Shown here piece by piece: positions 8,864 to 18,017 of a DNA stretch of 64,000 nucleotides (its first letter is position 1; each line of letters starts with the position of its first letter). Position numbers and translations under genes: made by a program. Location of the stretch: positions 1 through 64,000 of the forward strand of contig JAGKWU010000009.1 in assembly GCA_021151695.1 (NCBI GenBank), given 5' to 3'. The notes beneath the pieces are model-generated. The model saw only the letters and a program-made list of their open reading frames with translations. It ran no database searches and was not told the origin of the DNA. The stretch is from Cellvibrionaceae bacterium (lineage in GTDB: Bacteria; Pseudomonadota; Gammaproteobacteria; Pseudomonadales; Cellvibrionaceae).

Positions 8864-9790
8864 TCAATCATCCTCCCCCGCGAAGGGTGCGGCGAGATGG
8901 AGACGGAAACGCCGCGAGCTTTTCATTTCGTTAACCCCAAAAACAAAGTTGGGAAAGCTGTTAAATAGCCGCTGAAAGCTGCCGTCTGCCTTTGCAAGCT
9001 CCAGCCCCCGATAAATCCGATCCGCCAATTCGTGGTTATTTTTGTTAACGATAAAAAACACCGGTGCCGGGTAATACAACACCACATCGTTTGACACCAT
9101 CAGGTTGGAGTCCTTGTTAAGCTCAAGCTCATTCCAGGCCTCGTGCACACCACGTGGAAAATAATCAAAGCGTTTACCCGCGAGCATCTTATAAAGCAGA
9201 TCACTTTCATTGGAGGTAATAACTTTAAGGCCGTTGTTTCGCATGATATCTACGTCGGGCCAATCCACACCTTGCCCCGCCGAAAGACTGGATAGATCGT
9301 TAACGGTACGTATATTTTTAAATTTATCTTCATCTTCACGACGAATTACCAATACGCGATAGCCATTCATGCCGCGCAACAGCGGAATTTTTATAGGCAA
9401 TAAATCCTTTTGAATCTGCGGACTGTTCATGCTCCAGTAAATATCTATAACCCCGTTACGTTTGTACAACTCGGCACGGAATCGCTTGCTCGAATATTTA
9501 TGCAGGAAGTGAACGACACGAAAATCACCCAGGCAACTCTGCGTTTTCTCCAGCGCCAGGCTTAAGATATCAATAAAAAAGGCGTCGTTCTTTTTGGCCA
9601 GCTGGTCAAAATAAGGAACTCGCACTACTTCAATATGATCGTCCGGGCAGACCAGCGCACCCGCTTCGGAATAAGCCTGAGCTGGTAGCGCCAACACCCA
9701 CCCCAGCGACACGAGTCGCCATCCAGTTTTTTTCTCCAAAAAAACCCGCAAAAAACAATAAGTGACGACTAACAAGAATATGATGTTCAT
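8864..9790 (-). CDS. Periplasmic solute-binding-like protein (second of a tandem pair)
   Basis: 308 residues. A hydrophobic N-terminus, with a second hydrophobic stretch ending ALPAQA near residue 38, suggests export or membrane tethering. The rest has the pattern of a type 2 periplasmic binding protein: GYRVLVI, GQGVDWPD, FDYFPRG and VFFIVNKNN. It is clearly paralogous to the gene just upstream, sharing GQGV-W, FDYFPRG and YYP/HYP-FF-VNKNN. No permease or ATPase gene is nearby, so a role in uptake by a classical ABC transporter is not supported locally; a sensing or orphan binding role is possible. Ligand unknown. Confidence 0.7.
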   Translation of the reverse strand: MNIIFLLVVTYCFLRVFLEKKTGWRLVSLGWVLALPAQAYSEAGALVCPDDHIEVVRVPYFDQLAKKNDAFFIDILSLALEKTQSCLGDFRVVHFLHKYSSKRFRAELYKRNGVIDIYWSMNSPQIQKDLLPIKIPLLRGMNGYRVLVIRREDEDKFKNIRTVNDLSSLSAGQGVDWPDVDIMRNNGLKVITSNESDLLYKMLAGKRFDYFPRGVHEAWNELELNKDSNLMVSNDVVLYYPAPVFFIVNKNNHELADRIYRGLELAKADGSFQRLFNSFPNFVFGVNEMKSSRRFRLHLAAPFAGEDD

Positions 9791-9810
9791 TTTTCATCAA
9801 CCTAAAAAAG

Positions 9811-10680
9811 TTAATGAGTTCCATTCTTTGTTAACAGTGACCTGGCTTTTTCTGGATCAAACCACAGCTCTTTCCGTTCAAAGGGAGTAGCTAACGGCAT
9901 ATCCGGATTTTCAATGTTTATGACTTTCCTGTCTGCAAAATTACTTAATGCGATGGCATTGGCTATTGTTGGGCTCGAATAAAAAAATTCATCGTAAGAG
10001 TTGTCGGCCAATGACAGTTCAAAACCTCTGGCAATTAACGCTGCCAGTTTCTCATTATTTTTATTCACGAAAAAATAAAATGCCGATGGGTAGTGGATCA
10101 TAATGTTCTTTTCGACGGCAAAGTTATATTTATTCCACGTCGACAATTCACTCCAGGGTTCAAAGATTCCCCGAGGGAAATAATCAAATCTACCACCATC
10201 CAGCATAGGAAAAAGATTTACATATTTAGTAGTGGTAACCAGGGGTAAACCTGAGGCCTTTAAGATTTTAGAATCAGCCCAGGTCACCCCCTGGCCCGCT
10301 TTTAGTTGTTTTAAATCGTCAAGTGTTTTTATTTTGTCAAATTTGTATTGTTCGTTTTTATTAATAATAAATATTCTATAACCCAGCAATCCTTTAAAAA
10401 CACAGTATCTCACCGGCAAAAAACGCTGCTCCATATCAACAGAAGTAACGCCCCAGATTACGGATAAATGATTTGCATCCAACTCCGCCTGAGCCCTGCC
10501 ATCAGTAAAACTTTCGGTGGAAGATTCAAGCGTTATGGAGGGATCAGCTTTATGTAAAACCAGGCTCAACAAGCTGATATTAAAATCGTCATTCGTACTG
10601 GTTGATTTATTGTGAATAACGGTAATAGCAAAGCATTGGGCAGATAAAACGAAAAGTGCAACGGCAAAGATAGTGTTCAC
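9811..10680 (-). CDS. Periplasmic solute-binding-like protein (first of a tandem pair)
   Basis: 289 residues with a signal peptide (MNTIFAVALFVLSAQCFA). The body shares GYRIFII, GQGVTWADSK, FDYFPRGIFEPW and FFVNKNNEKL with the following paralog, the mark of a recent gene duplication. Twenty bases separate the two genes, so they are probably co-transcribed. Upstream lies a TonB-dependent receptor gene ending in its own terminator. The domain resembles SBP_bac_3-like binding proteins, and no transporter partner is present in the window. Whether it binds sugars imported by the receptor is not known. Confidence 0.7.
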   Translation of the reverse strand: MNTIFAVALFVLSAQCFAITVIHNKSTSTNDDFNISLLSLVLHKADPSITLESSTESFTDGRAQAELDANHLSVIWGVTSVDMEQRFLPVRYCVFKGLLGYRIFIINKNEQYKFDKIKTLDDLKQLKAGQGVTWADSKILKASGLPLVTTTKYVNLFPMLDGGRFDYFPRGIFEPWSELSTWNKYNFAVEKNIMIHYPSAFYFFVNKNNEKLAALIARGFELSLADNSYDEFFYSSPTIANAIALSNFADRKVINIENPDMPLATPFERKELWFDPEKARSLLTKNGTH

Positions 10681-10778
10681 AGTTCAAATCCTCAAAAAGG
10701 GAGCGTGGCAATGCCTCGCTCCAAAGCTTGGCGTACGAGGAGCACACCGTAGGAGAGGAACAAACTTGTTGGTAAAAA

Positions 10779-10812
10779 GCCCTCCAGCCTTAAGACGACG
10801 TGGCCGGAGGGC
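10779..10812 (-). terminator. Rho-independent terminator after the TonB-dependent receptor
   Basis: Arms GCCCTCCAGCC and GGCCGGAGGGC (one mismatch), followed on the minus strand by a run of five T. It separates the receptor from the solute-binding pair. Confidence 0.75.
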
Positions 10813-10821
10813 AACAAGCAA

Positions 10822-13137
10822 TTAGAAGCGATAACCAACTGTCAATTTAATATTGCGTGGCATGATGTAACGGCCATTTGATGACAGGCCCACCGCGCGA
10901 GGATCACTTTCTGTCAGTGCTTGCTCGTCGGTAAGGTTGTCGATTGCCAATTGGAAGCTCAGCTTGTCAAGCGTTACGATTGCACCCAAATCCACCTTGG
11001 TGTAGCCGGCCAATTTATTAGTATTGGAGTTATCACCAAAACGATCACTGATTCGACTGACAGTGCCATACAAGTTAAGGTCAGCACTGCCAACGCTCAG
11101 CTTGTAACTGGGTGTCAAACGGAATTGTGATTTTGGTTGACGAAGAACTTGATTACCGGCATTAGGCTCAGTATCAACAACCGGATCCTGGATGGTTCCG
11201 TTCAGGTTGATAGAGAAATTTCCATAGTTCCAGTTACCATCCAGCTCAATACCGGTAGAGTGGGTTTGGAAGCGGGTACACACAGGGCCGCCCACATTAC
11301 AATCGGGAGCACCGTCGGTAGTGTTGTGGAACAAGGTGGCATACAGCGAGTAATCGCCTCTGGAGAGTTTGTAGCCCAACTCTTGCTGATCAACTTCGAT
11401 AACGAGATTGGAACCTTTTTTATAGCTCGCGTTGAAGTTTCTATAATCATCAAAGTCAGCAAACTTGAAGCCACTGTTAACACGGAAGAATATCCCCTGG
11501 TCTTCAGCATAATTCCAGTTAACTGCACCAGTGTAAGATTGTTTGGTTACATCGGCGTCGGCATTGGTTTCAAAAACGCCATCGCGCGCGCCTGTATCAG
11601 CGTCATACACTGTTTTGCGATTAGCATTGCGAACACCAAAGTCCATTGTCCATTCGCCGAAATAAAACTCGGTGGCCAAATATTCAGCAACTTCGCGCGC
11701 TTCACCCGATGCGTCTACGTCGTATTTCCAGGTGCAGGTAGTTTGTGTACTTGCCTGGCATGCAACATTTGGCATGCTTGCCGCGCTAATTTGTTCGCCG
11801 TCGTGTTTGAGTTGATACCATTTCTGGTTTCCGATTGACCACCATTCGTCAACACCCCATGCAGAGGTGTAAACACCGGCAGTCACTTTGAATGAATCCC
11901 ATTTTTTAGAGAAGCTGAAATCGTTGTTGAAAGTTTTGATATCTTTCTCTACAACCCAACCACCAAATTGCTGGACGAGATCACTGCTCAATACATCGTC
12001 GCCGCTGATATTTTTTCCGTCCAGACCACCGTTGAGACTACCGAGTGTTTGAGCACCACCCTGTGGTACAAAGCCCAGGGTATTCGCAGCACCTTTGGTC
12101 AAACTGAAACGATCGGTAAAATTCCAATCATCCGCCAGCGCGAGCTGGATATTACCGCCAGTGACGCTGCCATTCCAACCGCGGCCTTCGCCGAGATTAA
12201 AAGATTGCCAGGTAACTTCACTATTGCCTACACCAGCACTGCTCACACCGGAAACAGGAATAGATATTTTGCGGTTGCTTGGGCCAACTTGGGTATAGGA
12301 CGCATCCAATCCGGTTTTAATCACACCGTTGTCGAGGGCCTGTGGAAGATACCAGGTACCATGATCATCGGTGGCGCGATGGAAAACTTCAATTTTTCCG
12401 TTGTCGAGAACCTTGGTAATGTTCAACGTGAATTGATGACCTTCTTCCGCATTAAAGCCAGCGTCTCTAATGCCGGGAGAAGAGCTGATGTAGCCACCCA
12501 CCATATAATAAAGATTGTCGGCAAGTTTACCGCTGCTCATCACATCAATGCGCTGCAAGTCATAATCAGACATGCTGTACTTAACAACGCCTTCCGTTTC
12601 CTCACCGCCTTCCTTCAACAGAAAGTTGGTGGTCAAACCTACCTGGCCGTTAGCAAATACCGGGTTGGGACCGCCGCGCAAACCTTCGAGGTGATCAATG
12701 GTCTCGTCGATACGAAACAGTGTGGTATTTTCCATAAAGGATAAAGAGGGTGCGGGATAAACGGGCAAGCCGTTAATTGAGAGCGTCAGGAAGTCCGCAT
12801 CACCACCGCTGGGAAAGCCACGCACAAATACGTTAGCACCAGATACACCGCCGGATGATTCAACCCATACGCCGGGAACTGTTTTTAACAAATCCGCTGT
12901 ACTTGAAGGCGCTACTTCCGCAATGTCTTTATCACTGACGGTAGAAATGGCGAAACTTGCATCCAGTTTTCGAATTGCTTCGCCGTTTGCAGTTCCCGTT
13001 ACGATTACTTCATCGATTGTTGCCTCTTCCGCTGCCATCGCAGAAAAACTGGGCATCAACGCTATTGGGGCAAGCATGATGACAAATCTTTTGGTGAGAA
13101 GATCTGAAATCACTTGTGACATTATTTTCTTGTTCAT
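10822..13137 (-). CDS. TonB-dependent outer-membrane receptor of the alpha-glucoside locus
   Basis: 771 residues from the ATG at 13137, chosen because GGAG lies six bases upstream. The frame's first ATG at 13149 lacks a ribosome-binding site; its GAG codon is part of this one. A signal peptide ending SAMA is followed by a TonB-box-like EVIVTG, a plug domain (STADLLKTVPGVWVESSGG, NVFVRGFPSGG) and a 22-strand-type beta barrel ending GYRF with terminal Phe. It should import a substrate in a TonB-driven way. It lies downstream of GH65 and pgmB, with a palindromic operator overlapping its putative -35 box, so the cargo is probably an alpha-glucoside (inference). Confidence 0.9.
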   Translation of the reverse strand: MNKKIMSQVISDLLTKRFVIMLAPIALMPSFSAMAAEEATIDEVIVTGTANGEAIRKLDASFAISTVSDKDIAEVAPSSTADLLKTVPGVWVESSGGVSGANVFVRGFPSGGDADFLTLSINGLPVYPAPSLSFMENTTLFRIDETIDHLEGLRGGPNPVFANGQVGLTTNFLLKEGGEETEGVVKYSMSDYDLQRIDVMSSGKLADNLYYMVGGYISSSPGIRDAGFNAEEGHQFTLNITKVLDNGKIEVFHRATDDHGTWYLPQALDNGVIKTGLDASYTQVGPSNRKISIPVSGVSSAGVGNSEVTWQSFNLGEGRGWNGSVTGGNIQLALADDWNFTDRFSLTKGAANTLGFVPQGGAQTLGSLNGGLDGKNISGDDVLSSDLVQQFGGWVVEKDIKTFNNDFSFSKKWDSFKVTAGVYTSAWGVDEWWSIGNQKWYQLKHDGEQISAASMPNVACQASTQTTCTWKYDVDASGEAREVAEYLATEFYFGEWTMDFGVRNANRKTVYDADTGARDGVFETNADADVTKQSYTGAVNWNYAEDQGIFFRVNSGFKFADFDDYRNFNASYKKGSNLVIEVDQQELGYKLSRGDYSLYATLFHNTTDGAPDCNVGGPVCTRFQTHSTGIELDGNWNYGNFSINLNGTIQDPVVDTEPNAGNQVLRQPKSQFRLTPSYKLSVGSADLNLYGTVSRISDRFGDNSNTNKLAGYTKVDLGAIVTLDKLSFQLAIDNLTDEQALTESDPRAVGLSSNGRYIMPRNIKLTVGYRF

Positions 13138-13229
13138 CGCTGTCTCCACATCGTGTTTTGATTTACTTATTGTCTAATTAAACATCCATAGCCGAGTAAA
13201 AGAGTGATGTCTTTTAAGTCCTCCTATTC

Positions 13230-13265
13230 ATCCTAAAGAATTTCCGTTAAAACGCAATCGATTGC
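13230..13265 (-). promoter_or_regulatory. LacI-type operator overlapping the receptor promoter
   Basis: The perfect palindrome GCAATCGATTGC (13254-13265) overlaps a possible -35 box TTGCGT (13252-13257). Sixteen bases further on is TAGGAT (13230-13235) as -10. A CG-centred palindrome of this kind is typical of LacI-family operators. The same 12 bases recur at 16473-16484. The nearby LacI regulator at 18018 is the likely binder (inference). Confidence 0.7.
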
Positions 13266-13327
13266 ATAAAGTCGCCAAGATCATTTTTCCATAACAGCAT
13301 TTCGCCTTATGGATACTGCTTATTTTT

Positions 13328-14005
13328 TTATAGGGAAATTGAAATTTTTCGATCAGAAATTGCGAATGCGTCAAAAATTAAAAAATCGGAAAGCGCAGAA
13401 AAAACTATTTCGGCAAAATCCAATTCAACTTCTGATCCTATGCCCACTGAATAAATACCCGCCGAGTTTAACGCTAAAACGCCAGCAGGTGCATCTTCAA
13501 AACCAATGATAGTAGATGGCTCCATTTTCAAACCTGCAGCGGCAGCCAGAAAAATTTCCGGGTCCGGTTTCGAGTGGGATATTGTTGCGGCGTCCACTAC
13601 AAAATCAAAATAATCGATGACGTTTAGGGCATTGATAACTTGCGCAGCATTCTTGCTCGCCGATGCCAAAGCAACAGGAATCTGGTGATGCTTCAATAAT
13701 GTTAAGGTGTCCAATGCGCCAGGCAATAAATCCTGTTGATCGAGACCATCAATAAGGCCAAGGTAATAGCTGTTCTTTCGATCAGCCAGCTTTCGCTTTT
13801 CTTGTTCAGAAAAACGCGCACTGGATTCACCTAGCAACACCTCAAGCGAGGTCAAGCGCTCCAATCCTCGCAATCGGCTTTCGGCATCAGCGGGCATTTC
13901 CAGCCCAAGCTCATTCATCAATTGGGTCCAGGCTTTTGAGTGCATCACAGCGGTGTCCGCCAATACACCATCGAGATCAAATACGGCTGCGCAAAAATGT
14001 CTCAC
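13328..14005 (-). CDS. pgmB: Beta-phosphoglucomutase
   Basis: Converts beta-glucose 1-phosphate to glucose 6-phosphate; cytosolic, HAD superfamily. The catalytic FDLDGVLADTA (Asp 9 and Asp 11) opens the protein, the small cap domain follows, and the SKPDPEIF and GFEDAPAGV motifs supply the lysine and the magnesium-binding acids. At 225 residues it has normal family length. The start is GTG at 14005, overlapping the stop of the GH65 gene by one frame-shifted codon (GTGA), with GGGAGAAG upstream. Translational coupling to GH65 fits its role of using the beta-glucose 1-phosphate that GH65 releases. Confidence 0.93.
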   Translation of the reverse strand: MRHFCAAVFDLDGVLADTAVMHSKAWTQLMNELGLEMPADAESRLRGLERLTSLEVLLGESSARFSEQEKRKLADRKNSYYLGLIDGLDQQDLLPGALDTLTLLKHHQIPVALASASKNAAQVINALNVIDYFDFVVDAATISHSKPDPEIFLAAAAGLKMEPSTIIGFEDAPAGVLALNSAGIYSVGIGSEVELDFAEIVFSALSDFLIFDAFAISDRKISISL

Positions 14006-16368
14006 GATGCTTCTCCCAAAACACGAGTATGCAGCCCCAACCCCACATGGATCTTTTCTTCTCTCACCAAAATATCTTCACCAAAATGTTTTATCACCAT
14101 AGGATCGCCGCTTAGCAACGTATACTCGGCGAAAGCATTCGTTACCCTGACCTGCAATTCGCGGCCGCGAAATTTCACCTGGAAGGTATAACTGCCGATT
14201 TCTTTTTCATAAGTCGGGCAGAAAATTAATTTGTTATCCGAGACTCTCATGCCGGCGAAGCCCTGGACCATACACAACCATGCACCACCCATACAGGCGG
14301 TATGTATGCCGTGTTGGGTGTTATTGTGTCTGTTATCCAAATCCATGCGCACGACTTCGTTAAAGTACTGCAGGGCTTTATCGCTGTAGCCAACTTCATT
14401 GGCAATAATGCTATGGATACAAGCAGACAAAGTTGAGTCGTGTGTGGTTATTGGCTCGTAAAAATCAAAATTATTTTTCTTTTGTTGTGGGCTGAACTTG
14501 TCATTCAACAACAATAACGCCAGGACGGTATCTGCCTGCTTACACACTTTGTGGCGATAAATAACCAACGGATGAAAGTGCAGCAACAGCGGATATTTTT
14601 CCGCGGGTACACCGGCAAAATCCCAGTCGGGCTTGTTGAGGAAGGCATCGTCCTGAAGATGAATCCCGCGGGTTTCATCGTAGGGAAGGTACATATTGGC
14701 CGCTGCCGATGCCATTTGCTTCACTTCATTTTCACTGAGCCCGAGACGATGGCTCAGCACCTCTGTGTACTGCGGGTCTGATACTTTTAGCCACTCGTAA
14801 ACATCACTGGCGAACTGTAAATGGTTTTTCGCCATCAGGTTCGTATAAAAGTTATTGTTAACTACCGCGGTGTATTCATCGGGTCCTGTCACACTGCAAA
14901 TACAAAACTGGTTGTTGCGCGTATTGTCGTAATGGCCAATCGACAGCCATACGCGCGCGCCCTCCAATACAATTTCAGCTCCATAATACTTGAGGAAATC
15001 TGCATCGTTAGTTACCAGATGATATTGCTGTACTGCATAAGCAATATCGGCGTTTATGTGATACTGGGCTGTACCAGCCGGATAATAAGCCGAACACTCC
15101 TCACCACCGATAGTGCGCCAGGGAAAGAGTGCCCCTTTTGGAATACTTAACTCACGTGCACGCTGCCGCGCTGAGTCGAGAATGCCATAGCGATACATCA
15201 AGAGATTTCTGGCCAGCTCAGGTTTGGTAAACAGGAAGAAAGGGAATATATAAATTTCAGTATCCCAAAAGTAATGGCCATCGTAACCATTTCCCGTAAT
15301 CCCTTTGGCGGCAATATTATTTTTGCCACTGCGGCCCACGGATTGGAACAAATGAAATAGATTAAAACGCATACCCTGCAGCAGCGGCAGGTTTGCATCT
15401 ATGTTGATGTCGGCCAGCTTCCAGAAGTCGGCAAGGGCTGCTGCCTGTAGCTGGCTGTGCTCCGCAAACGAAAATTCAGCTAATCGATTTAACTCACAAC
15501 GCAGGTTATCAAGGTCATGATCCCTGGCATCGCGCGTCGCGGTATAGGACACATATTTGGTCAGCGTCAGTTTTTCACCCGGTCTCATCGACAAACTATA
15601 GTTGCAGGCAACACCCGCATTAATCGTCGCCGGTTGAATTGATACCTGGCTCACGCCATTCCATTCAACGAGATGGTTAGCTAAAACAGATATATAAAAT
15701 CCTGTGCTACAGATTCGCTGGACATAATGCAGTTGATTGCCCTCGCAACCTTTTAACAGCACTTCCATATCATCGACATTAACATCGGTACCCGCGCGCG
15801 GATCATCTACATCAGTCACAGGTGCGGTAACCGCATGCAGGCCTGATTGCAGACTTAATTCACCTTGAAAATCGACAGATTCAACACTGTATTCAATGGC
15901 GACCAGTGACGAATACTTGAGTGAAACCAATCGCTTACTGCTGATTTTTACCGAGCTGCCGTCACCCGTGCGCCACAGGGTTTCGCGCTGCAAGCTGCCG
16001 TCATCCATTCCAAACTCGCGCTTGTGTGACATGACCTTGCCGGCGGACGAGCAATCTACTTGCTCGCCATCGAACGCGAGCACAAAATTTAGCGGCGATG
16101 GCGCCGAGGCAATTTTTTGATTGTTTTTGGCAAATCCATAGGCGGACTCACCATAAAGAATAGGCTCCGACGAATAAATTCCATTTAAGTAACAGCCGTG
16201 GCCGTGCGTAACTGATTCATCCAGATCACCGCGAAGACCAATCACACCATTTGCAAGCGCAAACAGCGTTGCATTGAGCGCGGCATCGTGGGGCTTATAA
16301 CTAAGCTCGGAAATTTTCCAGGCGTTTTCGCCATAAAAACGTGATGGTAAGGCTGCGATATTTTTCAT
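14002..16368 (-). CDS. GH65 glycoside phosphorylase (alpha-glucoside, inverting)
   Basis: Phosphorolyses an alpha-linked glucose disaccharide to beta-glucose 1-phosphate plus glucose. 788 residues: an N-terminal beta-sandwich (to about 270), then an (alpha/alpha)6 barrel holding GYDGHYFWDTE (361-371) and the general-acid glutamate 498 in GPDEY, with a C-terminal beta layer. There is no signal peptide, so it is cytosolic. Specificity (maltose, trehalose, kojibiose or nigerose) cannot be read from sequence alone. Coupled pgmB and the nearby trehalase restrict it to an alpha-glucobiose-type substrate. AGGG precedes the ATG, and the palindromic operator lies about 105 bases upstream. Confidence 0.88.
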   Translation of the reverse strand: MKNIAALPSRFYGENAWKISELSYKPHDAALNATLFALANGVIGLRGDLDESVTHGHGCYLNGIYSSEPILYGESAYGFAKNNQKIASAPSPLNFVLAFDGEQVDCSSAGKVMSHKREFGMDDGSLQRETLWRTGDGSSVKISSKRLVSLKYSSLVAIEYSVESVDFQGELSLQSGLHAVTAPVTDVDDPRAGTDVNVDDMEVLLKGCEGNQLHYVQRICSTGFYISVLANHLVEWNGVSQVSIQPATINAGVACNYSLSMRPGEKLTLTKYVSYTATRDARDHDLDNLRCELNRLAEFSFAEHSQLQAAALADFWKLADINIDANLPLLQGMRFNLFHLFQSVGRSGKNNIAAKGITGNGYDGHYFWDTEIYIFPFFLFTKPELARNLLMYRYGILDSARQRARELSIPKGALFPWRTIGGEECSAYYPAGTAQYHINADIAYAVQQYHLVTNDADFLKYYGAEIVLEGARVWLSIGHYDNTRNNQFCICSVTGPDEYTAVVNNNFYTNLMAKNHLQFASDVYEWLKVSDPQYTEVLSHRLGLSENEVKQMASAAANMYLPYDETRGIHLQDDAFLNKPDWDFAGVPAEKYPLLLHFHPLVIYRHKVCKQADTVLALLLLNDKFSPQQKKNNFDFYEPITTHDSTLSACIHSIIANEVGYSDKALQYFNEVVRMDLDNRHNNTQHGIHTACMGGAWLCMVQGFAGMRVSDNKLIFCPTYEKEIGSYTFQVKFRGRELQVRVTNAFAEYTLLSGDPMVIKHFGEDILVREEKIHVGLGLHTRVLGEAS

Positions 16369-16472
16369 TTATACCCTGTCAAATAAAAAAATAATTGTAG
16401 GTATTATTTATATTACATTTGGCGAAACTCTTTTTGTTTCGTCCTGCAATTCAACAAAGCTTAATCATTTAC

Positions 16473-16484
16473 GCAATCGATTGC
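16473..16484. promoter_or_regulatory. LacI-type operator in the GH65/MFS divergent promoter
   Basis: The palindrome GCAATCGATTGC lies between the divergent GH65 and MFS genes. On the plus strand, TTGCAA (16481-16486) and TAGTAT (16504-16509) form a -35/-10 pair with a 17-base spacer, so the operator overlaps the -35 box. On the minus strand TTGCGT (16471-16476) with TTGAAT (16449-16454) is a weaker pair. One bound repressor could close both directions. Confidence 0.7.
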
Positions 16485-16565
16485 AATAAAAATGATAAAG
16501 GACTAGTATTATTGAAAAGCTAGTCGTGAGTTACCGCAGAAAATAATTAACAGCAGACGAACATC

Positions 16566-17881
16566 ATGAACAACAAATTTACTCTCGCCACGTTATTTCT
16601 TGTCTATTTTATTTTTGCAATTTTGTTGAATAGTACGGGCACGGTGATCTTGCAGGTCATCAATACTTACGATATTGGCAAAACAGAAGCCAGCATTTTG
16701 GAATTGATGAAAGACATTTCAATTGCAGCGGTGACTTTTTTTGCTGCATCACTGCTACCACGAATTGGTTATAAAAATGCGCTTATTATAAGCATGACAA
16801 TAGTTGCGCTGGGCTGTTGCCTGATGCCCATACTGCCAAGCTTTTTAACCACCAAAGTCTTGTTTTTTCTTTTGGGCGTCTCTTTTGCGCTGGCCAAAAT
16901 ATCCGTCTATTCGTCTATTCGTCTATTGGCTTATTGACGCAATCTAAGCACGAACACACCAGCACTCTAAATCTATTAGAAGGTTTTTTTATGATTGGAG
17001 TGCTAAGTGGCTCCTGGCTATTTGCATCCTTCATAGATTCCGCCAACCCTAAATCTCCCAGCTGGCTCAATGTGTATTGGATGTTGGCGGTGATGGCCGG
17101 CAGTATTGCCCTGCTCATTAGCTATGCAAAACTCGATAGTTCGCAACTGCATGGCGAGCAGCAACACAACTACGCAAAAAATCTGGGGGGAATGCTGCGG
17201 CTTCTATTGCGGCCACTGGTGTGTGTATACGTACTATCAGCTTTTGTTTTTGTACTTATAGAACAAAGTATCGGTACCTGGTTGCCAACCTTTAACAATG
17301 AGATTTTGAAACTGCCGTTAGCAATGAGTGTACAGGTCGCCAGTATTTTTGCAGCTTCCTGTGCGATTGGCAGGCTCTGTGCCAGCGTTATTACCCGGCG
17401 AATCAGTTGGTATCCCGTGGTGAATGTTTGTATTTTGTCGGTGGCTTTCCTAATTGTTTTAACATTGCCATTAACAGACAACATTACTGTTAACGATAAT
17501 ATCAGCTGGTTTAATGCCCCAATCGCAGCATACATATTTCCATTGCTGGGATTTTTTCTCGCACCCATTTATCCCTGCATTAACTCTGTCATGTTGACCT
17601 CACTACCCAAGCACCAACATGCCGCCATGACCGGGCTTCTGGTAATTTTTTCCGCACTGGGAGGAACAACCGGATCAATGTTGACGGGTTATATTTTCGG
17701 AAAATTCAGCGGCCAAACGGCTTTTTACTTAACGCTGGCCCCGATTCTAATGATTTTGTTTTCGCTTTACTTTTTCAAACGGTCCGTAGACAAAGTGGAG
17801 TCCATGCTTAATCCGGAGGAAATGCCCAAGGAAAAAAAGGAGAAGTTGGCGTCCCCAAGCTTTAGCGCAACCGAGCTCTAA
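16566..17881 (+). pseudogene. Sugar MFS transporter (FucP-like), frameshifted by an octamer repeat
   Basis: Inner-membrane sugar carrier split into two frames. The first frame (from 16566) gives ~118 residues of MFS helices ending AKISVYSSIRLLAY and a stop at 16937. The second frame continues from the same place with IGLLTQSKHEHT, further helices and a charged tail to 17881. The break coincides with three tandem copies of CGTCTATT at 16904-16927. Removing one copy restores a single 435-residue frame reading AKISVYSSIGLLTQSKHEHT. It could be a switched-off phase-variable gene, a fixed mutation or a sequencing error. Its place beside GH65 and lacI suggests it imported the GH65 substrate. Confidence 0.85.
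16904..16927 (+). repeat. Triplicated octamer CGTCTATT causing a frameshift
   Basis: Three exact tandem copies at 16904-16911, 16912-16919 and 16920-16927. Two copies keep the transporter in frame and three break it. Repeats of a unit not divisible by three are classical slippage sites. Confidence 0.9.
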
Positions 17882-17948
17882 AACGCCACTTTAAGCAAAG
17901 CTTCACTCCTACGCTTGTTAACGCCTATAATGCCTGCCCCTTAAAAGT

Positions 17949-17987
17949 CAGGCAGGTGCCTGGTTTTATCCTGTATTTGCGTACAGG
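17949..17987 (+). terminator. Possible weak terminator and hairpin between MFS and lacI
   Basis: CAGGC-AGGT-GCCTG followed by GTTTTA could end transcription of the transporter. A second hairpin, CCTGTA-TTTGCG-TACAGG (17970-17987), follows 30 bases before the LacI start and might instead be a control element. Confidence 0.35.
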
Positions 17988-18017
17988 GCATCATCATTCA
18001 TATCAGGTAAGCGTGGC

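Noticed and set aside
16817..17881. 354-codon frame as an independent MFS gene
   Set aside because: Its first ~30 residues are the out-of-frame translation of the upstream half. The true protein joins the two frames at the octamer repeat.
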